Assembly: GCA_964448135.1 (NCBI GenBank)
Contig: CAYUVH010000020.1
Coordinates: forward strand, 3,533-67,532
Source of the DNA: CAYUVH01 sp964448135
GTDB lineage: Bacteria; Verrucomicrobiota; Verrucomicrobiia; Limisphaerales; UBA8199
DNA length: 64,000 nucleotides
Reading direction: 5' to 3'
Positions 60,443 through 64,000 of this stretch are shown here, piece after piece. A program made the position numbers and the translations under genes. Position 1 is the stretch's first letter. Each line of letters opens with the position of its first letter. The notes under the pieces were generated by a model. The model was not told the DNA's origin. It searched no databases and saw nothing but the letters and a program-made list of their open reading frames with translations.

Positions 60443-61648
60443 ATGCGAGCGAGCTTCCTCAAACCGACCAGCCGCCTGAAGATTGGAATTTGGAGCTTGG
60501 TCCTTATCTGGTCCTTGGTCCTTGGTGCTTGGTCCTTCGCCGCTCCTGCGGCGTCCTACTCCGCCTGGCCGCACGGCCCATCCACGGATACGAACTTCTT
60601 CCCTATCGCGGTCTGGCTCCAGGATCCTTCGAATGCAGCCCGGTATCGCGCCGCCGGCATCAACACCTACGTCGGCCTCTGGGAAGGACCGACCGAAGCG
60701 CAACTCGCCGGCCTCAAGCAAGCCGGCATGAAAGTCATCTGCGAACAAAACGAAGTCAGCCTGCGGCACCTCGACGATCCCACCATCATCGGCTGGATGC
60801 ACGGCGATGAACCCGACAACGCCCAATCCATCGGCGCGCGCTTCGGCTGGAGTTCGCCGATCGAACCCGCCAAGGTAGTCGAGCAATACGAACGCATGCG
60901 CAAAGCCGATCCTTCGCGTCCCGTGCTTCTGAATCTCGGCCAGGGCGTTGCGTGGGACGGTTGGTACGGCCGCGGGTCCCGCAGCAATCATCCCGAGGAT
61001 TACCCAAAATACATCGCCGGCGGCGACATCGTTTCCTTCGACATCTATCCCGTCGTCCACCCGCGCAAAGAAGTCGCCGGCAAGCTTTGGTTCGTGCCGC
61101 AGGGAGTCGAGCGGTTGGTGAAATGGAGCGACGGCAAAAAGATCGTGTGGAATTGCCTCGAGTGCACCCACATTGAAAACGCCGACCGCAAAGCCACGCC
61201 ACATCAAGTCCGCTGCGAAGCCTGGATGTCCCTCATCCACGGGTCGCAAGGGCTGATCTGGTTTGTCCACCAATTCAAACCCAAATTCCGCGAACCCGCC
61301 CTCCTCGACGACGCCGAAATGCTCGCCGCCGTCACCGCGCTCAACCAGCAGATCACCGAACTCGCTCCCGTCCTGAACAGCCCCACGCTCGCGAACGCCA
61401 TCACGGTGATCTCGACCAATCGCAACGTGCCCATCGCCACCATGGTCAAACGCCTCGGCGGCGCCACCTACCTCTTCGCCGTCGCCATGCGCGACGGCAA
61501 CACCGACGCCTCCTTCACCATCAAGGATCTCCCCGCCTCCACATCCGCCGAAGTCCTCGGCGAAAAGCGAACGCTGACCATTCGCGACGGCTCATTCACC
61601 GACCACTTCGGCCCTTGGGTCGTTCATTTATACCGGATCGGTCCGTAG
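60443..61648 (+). CDS. Secreted TIM-barrel (glycosidase-like) protein with a repeat-derived signal segment
   Basis: A 401-aa protein starting at the ATG at 60443. Residues 1-38 are a signal peptide whose hydrophobic core IWSLVLIWSLVLGAWSF is encoded by a copy of the CTTGGTCCTTGG repeat (60484-60538). The mature part reads as a (beta/alpha)8 glycosidase fold: FFPIAVWLQDPSNAARYRAAGINTYVGLWEGP, DPTIIGWMHGDEPDN (candidate acid/base GDEPD), PVLLNLGQGVAWDG, DIVSFDIYPVVHP and IVWNCLECTHIEN (candidate nucleophile Glu). A C-terminal beta domain follows from about 310. The GH family is not certain. The longer frame from 60368 was not chosen because it lacks a secretion signal. Confidence 0.72.
   Translation: MRASFLKPTSRLKIGIWSLVLIWSLVLGAWSFAAPAASYSAWPHGPSTDTNFFPIAVWLQDPSNAARYRAAGINTYVGLWEGPTEAQLAGLKQAGMKVICEQNEVSLRHLDDPTIIGWMHGDEPDNAQSIGARFGWSSPIEPAKVVEQYERMRKADPSRPVLLNLGQGVAWDGWYGRGSRSNHPEDYPKYIAGGDIVSFDIYPVVHPRKEVAGKLWFVPQGVERLVKWSDGKKIVWNCLECTHIENADRKATPHQVRCEAWMSLIHGSQGLIWFVHQFKPKFREPALLDDAEMLAAVTALNQQITELAPVLNSPTLANAITVISTNRNVPIATMVKRLGGATYLFAVAMRDGNTDASFTIKDLPASTSAEVLGEKRTLTIRDGSFTDHFGPWVVHLYRIGP
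60484..60538 (+). repeat. TTGGAGCTTGG/CTTGGTCCTTGG repeat, copy 4 (inside a coding region)
   Basis: TTGGAATTTGGAGCTTGGTCCTTATCTGGTCCTTGGTCCTTGGTGCTTGGTCCTT. It is in frame with the gene at 60443 and encodes most of its signal-peptide core. It is therefore a repeat used as coding sequence. Confidence 0.7.
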
Positions 61649-61759
61649 CGTCAGGCCCCGCCACGCCATTTGCTAATCCTTTTCAGTTGCTTCGCTCATT
61701 GCCGGGAGTAGGTTTTAATGTGACAGGCCCAAGTGCTGAACCATTAACCCCTTGATCCC

Positions 61760-63340
61760 ATGAAAACCAACGTCTCCCGCGGCACGAAGCCCGCCCGCGC
61801 CGCCGCCTCCCGCGCCAATGGCAATGGCCAACATTCCGGCAACGGCCACAGCCCCGCCGTCAGCCGCAACGTCCAGGCGTGGTTGCGCAAACCGAAACAC
61901 AATCTCATCGGCGGCCAATGGCTGCCCTCGATCATCGGCCGCACGTTCGAAGTCTTCAATCCCGCCGACGGCTCGGTCATCGCCCACGTCCCCGAAAGCG
62001 AGAAGGAGGACGTCGACCGCGCCGTCGCCGCCGCGCGAAAAGCCTTCGAAGCTGGTCCGTGGCGCCGCATGACGCCCGCCGAGCGCGGCAAGCTCCTTTG
62101 GAAAGTCGGCGACATGATCCTCAAATACGCCGACGAGCTCGCCGAACTCGAGTCCCTCGACAACGGCAAACCGATCGCAATGGCCCGCGGCGGTGATGTT
62201 CCCCTGTCGGCCGATCTGTTTCATTACATGGCCGGCTGGGCGACCAAGATCGAAGGCCACACTATTCCCGTGAGCGTGCTTTACGCGCCTGGCTCGCAGT
62301 TTCACGCCTTTACCTTGCGCGAACCCGTCGGCGTCGTCGCGCAAATCATCCCCTGGAATTTTCCGCTCCTGATGGCCGCGTGGAAACTGGGGCCCGCCCT
62401 CACCTGCGGCAATTGCGTCATCCTGAAGCCGGCCGAACAAACTCCGCTCTCCGCCATCCGCCTCGGCGAAATCATGCTGGAAGCCGGCGTGCCCGAGGGC
62501 GTAATCAACATCTTGAACGGCTTCGGCGAAACCGCGGGCGCCGCGCTGGCCGAGCATCCCGACGTGGACAAGGTTGCCTTCACCGGCTCGACGGAGGTCG
62601 GCAAAATCATCCTCCGCGCCGCTTCCGGAAATCTCAAAAAAGTGAGCCTCGAACTCGGCGGCAAATCCCCGAACATTATCTTCAAGGATGCCGGAGACCT
62701 CGACGCGGCTATCGCCGGTGCCGCCAGCGCAATCTTTTACAATCACGGCCAATGCTGTTGCGCGGGTTCCCGTCTGATGGTGGAAAAGGATATCTTCAAC
62801 GAAGTCGTCAATGGCGTCGCCGCCCACGCGAAGAAAATCAAGCTCGGCCCCGGACTGCACCCGGACACCCAGATGGGCCCGCTCGTTTCCTCCGAGCAGC
62901 TCGTGCGCGTCACCAACTTCCTCCACCAAGGCAAACAGGAAGGCGCGTGCTGCGTCACCGGCGGCAACCGCCACGGTCAACACGGCTACTACGTCCAACC
63001 CACCGTCCTCAAGGACGTGCATCCGAAGATGAGCGTCGTGCGCGAGGAAATCTTCGGCCCCGTCGTCGTCGCCGAGCCCTTCACGAAAGCGGAAGAACTG
63101 ATCCCGCGCGCCAATAACAGCCCATACGGCCTCGCCGCCGGCATTTGGACTAAAGACATCTCGAAGGCCCATCGCATCGCCGCCGCCTTGAAAGCCGGCA
63201 CCGTGTGGATCAACTGTTACAACATCTTCGACTCCGCCCTGCCCTTCGGCGGCTACAAGCAATCCGGCTGGGGCCGCGAAATGGGCCACGAGGTACTCGA
63301 CGCATATACGCAGACAAAGGCCGTGGTGATCGGGCTCTGA
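61760..63340 (+). CDS. Aldehyde dehydrogenase (NAD-dependent, class with cysteine nucleophile)
   Basis: A 526-aa aldehyde dehydrogenase. A 38-residue low-complexity N-terminus (Ala/Gly/Asn/His-rich) precedes the core that starts KHNLIGGQWLPSIIGRTFEVFNPADGSVIAHVPES. Motifs: QIIPWNFPLLMAAWKLGPALTCGN with the NAD-binding WNFPL, VAFTGSTEVGK (glycine motif), LELGGKSPN with the general base Glu, and YNHGQCCCAGSRL with the nucleophile Cys (one of three adjacent Cys). The end is NPFGG-like ALPFGGYKQSGWGREMGHEVLDAYTQTKAV. Oxidises an unidentified aldehyde to the acid; closest in layout to betaine/phenylacetaldehyde-type enzymes. Single gene with a convergent cupin gene downstream. Confidence 0.93.
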   Translation: MKTNVSRGTKPARAAASRANGNGQHSGNGHSPAVSRNVQAWLRKPKHNLIGGQWLPSIIGRTFEVFNPADGSVIAHVPESEKEDVDRAVAAARKAFEAGPWRRMTPAERGKLLWKVGDMILKYADELAELESLDNGKPIAMARGGDVPLSADLFHYMAGWATKIEGHTIPVSVLYAPGSQFHAFTLREPVGVVAQIIPWNFPLLMAAWKLGPALTCGNCVILKPAEQTPLSAIRLGEIMLEAGVPEGVINILNGFGETAGAALAEHPDVDKVAFTGSTEVGKIILRAASGNLKKVSLELGGKSPNIIFKDAGDLDAAIAGAASAIFYNHGQCCCAGSRLMVEKDIFNEVVNGVAAHAKKIKLGPGLHPDTQMGPLVSSEQLVRVTNFLHQGKQEGACCVTGGNRHGQHGYYVQPTVLKDVHPKMSVVREEIFGPVVVAEPFTKAEELIPRANNSPYGLAAGIWTKDISKAHRIAAALKAGTVWINCYNIFDSALPFGGYKQSGWGREMGHEVLDAYTQTKAVVIGL

Positions 63341-63350
63341 GCCTCCCCCT

Positions 63351-63782
63351 TCAGCCCAACGGATACCGGTGAATATCCCCCGCGTCGAACGGCGCCGGGG
63401 AAAATTCAATCGCTTCCCCGTCCTGCGACGGACGCAATGCATGAGCGATCCCCGTGTGAATGATCGCCAGATCGCCCGCCTGCAATTCCACGGACGCTCG
63501 CTCCTTCGTCCTAATGTCCTCCACCACCAACTCCACCACTCCACGAATCAAATAGACCCACTCTTCTTTTGCGAGATGGTAGTGGTTGCCGCGCAGTGAG
63601 CCGGGCCTCAAAGCGATCGCAGCGATGTAGTGCATCGCCGGTTCGCCATTGAAAAACTGCGCCAGATCTCCCTGCGGCAACTTGAGCAATTTCACCGTCG
63701 GCGCGTCAACGGGGACAGGCATGGCAACCACCGGCAACGTTCGCTTCACCACTCGACCCGATAAAAAGCTGGCTTCAAACAT
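63351..63782 (-). CDS. Single-domain cupin protein
   Basis: A 143-aa protein with a conserved cupin beta-barrel: PAMHYIAAIALRPGSLRGNHYHLAKEEWVYLIRGVVELVVED, where HYH and the E of KEE are the metal-binding cupin-1 residues, and VELQAGDLAIIHTGIAHALRPSQDG (cupin-2; His in IAHAL). The start is uncertain: ATG at 63782 or the shorter ATG at 63722, and a TTG at 63791 is also in frame. Relatives include FdtA/WxcM-like isomerases and metal-dependent dioxygenases; the substrate is unknown. It is convergent with the aldehyde dehydrogenase, 10 nt apart. Confidence 0.75.
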   Translation of the reverse strand: MFEASFLSGRVVKRTLPVVAMPVPVDAPTVKLLKLPQGDLAQFFNGEPAMHYIAAIALRPGSLRGNHYHLAKEEWVYLIRGVVELVVEDIRTKERASVELQAGDLAIIHTGIAHALRPSQDGEAIEFSPAPFDAGDIHRYPLG

Positions 63783-63838
63783 CCTGCCCAAACCTGCCGC
63801 GTCCCCCTCCCCACCGCAACCGAATTCACCACCCTTCC

Positions 63839-63863
63839 GTAGCAGCCGAGGTAACGAGGCTCA
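63839..63863. repeat. Palindromic intergenic element, half copy D
   Basis: GTAGCAGCCGAGGTAACGAG then GCTCA, identical over 25 nt to the left arm of copy B (9454). The next bases (CTTTCCAACCACCC) also resemble the copy-B centre (TTTCGAACCACCC). No right arm is seen in the 137 nt that remain to the window end, so this copy is truncated. It is upstream of the cupin gene. Confidence 0.65.
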
Positions 63864-64000
63864 TTCTTTCCAACCACCCTTCTCAACCGGACGCAATACC
63901 ATGTACGCCGGATCTGAGGACTGTCAGGTGCCTCTCACTCCGTACCGCACTGCCCCAACGTCCGCCAGCTTTTCAACCGTGGTGCCGCCGAGGCATTTGG

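Noticed and set aside
1..64000. CRISPR array, rRNA genes, prophage or transposase genes
   Set aside because: None found. The regularly repeated words near 52 and 58-60 kb have no constant-length spacers and are not CRISPR.

Overview
The window looks like the chromosome of a soil or freshwater Verrucomicrobiota bacterium of the Pedosphaera/Limisphaerales type. This is inferred from gene content, not from a marker phylogeny. The pointers are a coupled DUF1800/DUF1501 pair, a ThuA-like protein and a Tat-exported Gfo/Idh/MocA protein, secreted proteins built from Ig, FnIII and LamG modules that end in short RFYKV/YFRLSSP-like tails, a pseudopilin with an FTLIELLVVIAIIGILA helix, a zinc-ribbon Ser/Thr kinase next to an ECF-type sigma factor, and many phrase-like intergenic repeats. 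GC content is high, so long antisense open frames are common and were ignored.

Layout. 1-3.5 kb: two LuxR-type response regulators, then a DUF47/PiT phosphate-uptake pair preceded by a good Pho-box match. 3.7-10.6 kb: a secreted amidase with Ig domains, two small membrane proteins, citramalate synthase (cimA) and a ThuA-like protein. 10.7-19.7 kb: valS, an exported oxidoreductase, the DUF1800/DUF1501 operon and leuD. 19.7-23.2 kb: a GH20 hexosaminidase, pdxH and an unknown protein. 23.2-29.4 kb: gyrB and gyrA on one strand, with a zeta-toxin-like ATPase and a small acidic partner between them. 29.6-34.7 kb: an ABC transporter, a pseudopilin, an anchored unknown protein and a TPR membrane protein. 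34.7-41.6 kb: the kinase/sigma pair, an FnIII protein and a two-component system. 41.7-51.9 kb: an acetyltransferase/PfkB pair, a DHH phosphoesterase, divergent GH43 and GH76 glycosidases, and a Ca2+/H+ antiporter. 52-64 kb: tRNA-Val, two beta-helix surface proteins, a parD/parE locus with a broken toxin, a hydrolase, moaD/moaE, hpt, a dUTPase-like gene, a secreted TIM-barrel protein, aldehyde dehydrogenase and a cupin.

Functional themes: polysaccharide degradation (GH20, GH43, GH76, amidase), phosphate uptake, the branched-chain amino acid route through citramalate (cimA, leuD), DNA topology (gyrA, gyrB) and signalling (three response regulators, one histidine kinase, one Ser/Thr kinase, one sigma factor).

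The least ordinary part is the repeat landscape. There is a palindromic element of about 84 bp with conserved arms and a variable centre, found behind genes. There is a TTGGAGCTTGG/CTTGGTCCTTGG family that always points into the next gene and in one case supplies the hydrophobic core of a signal peptide. Three further phrase-like families occur, one of them containing a start codon. Other points for a second look are the GyrA quinolone-pocket residues, the toxin module inside the gyrase cluster, the frameshifted ParE and the shared motif between GH43 and GH76. No CRISPR array, rRNA, prophage or transposase gene was seen.
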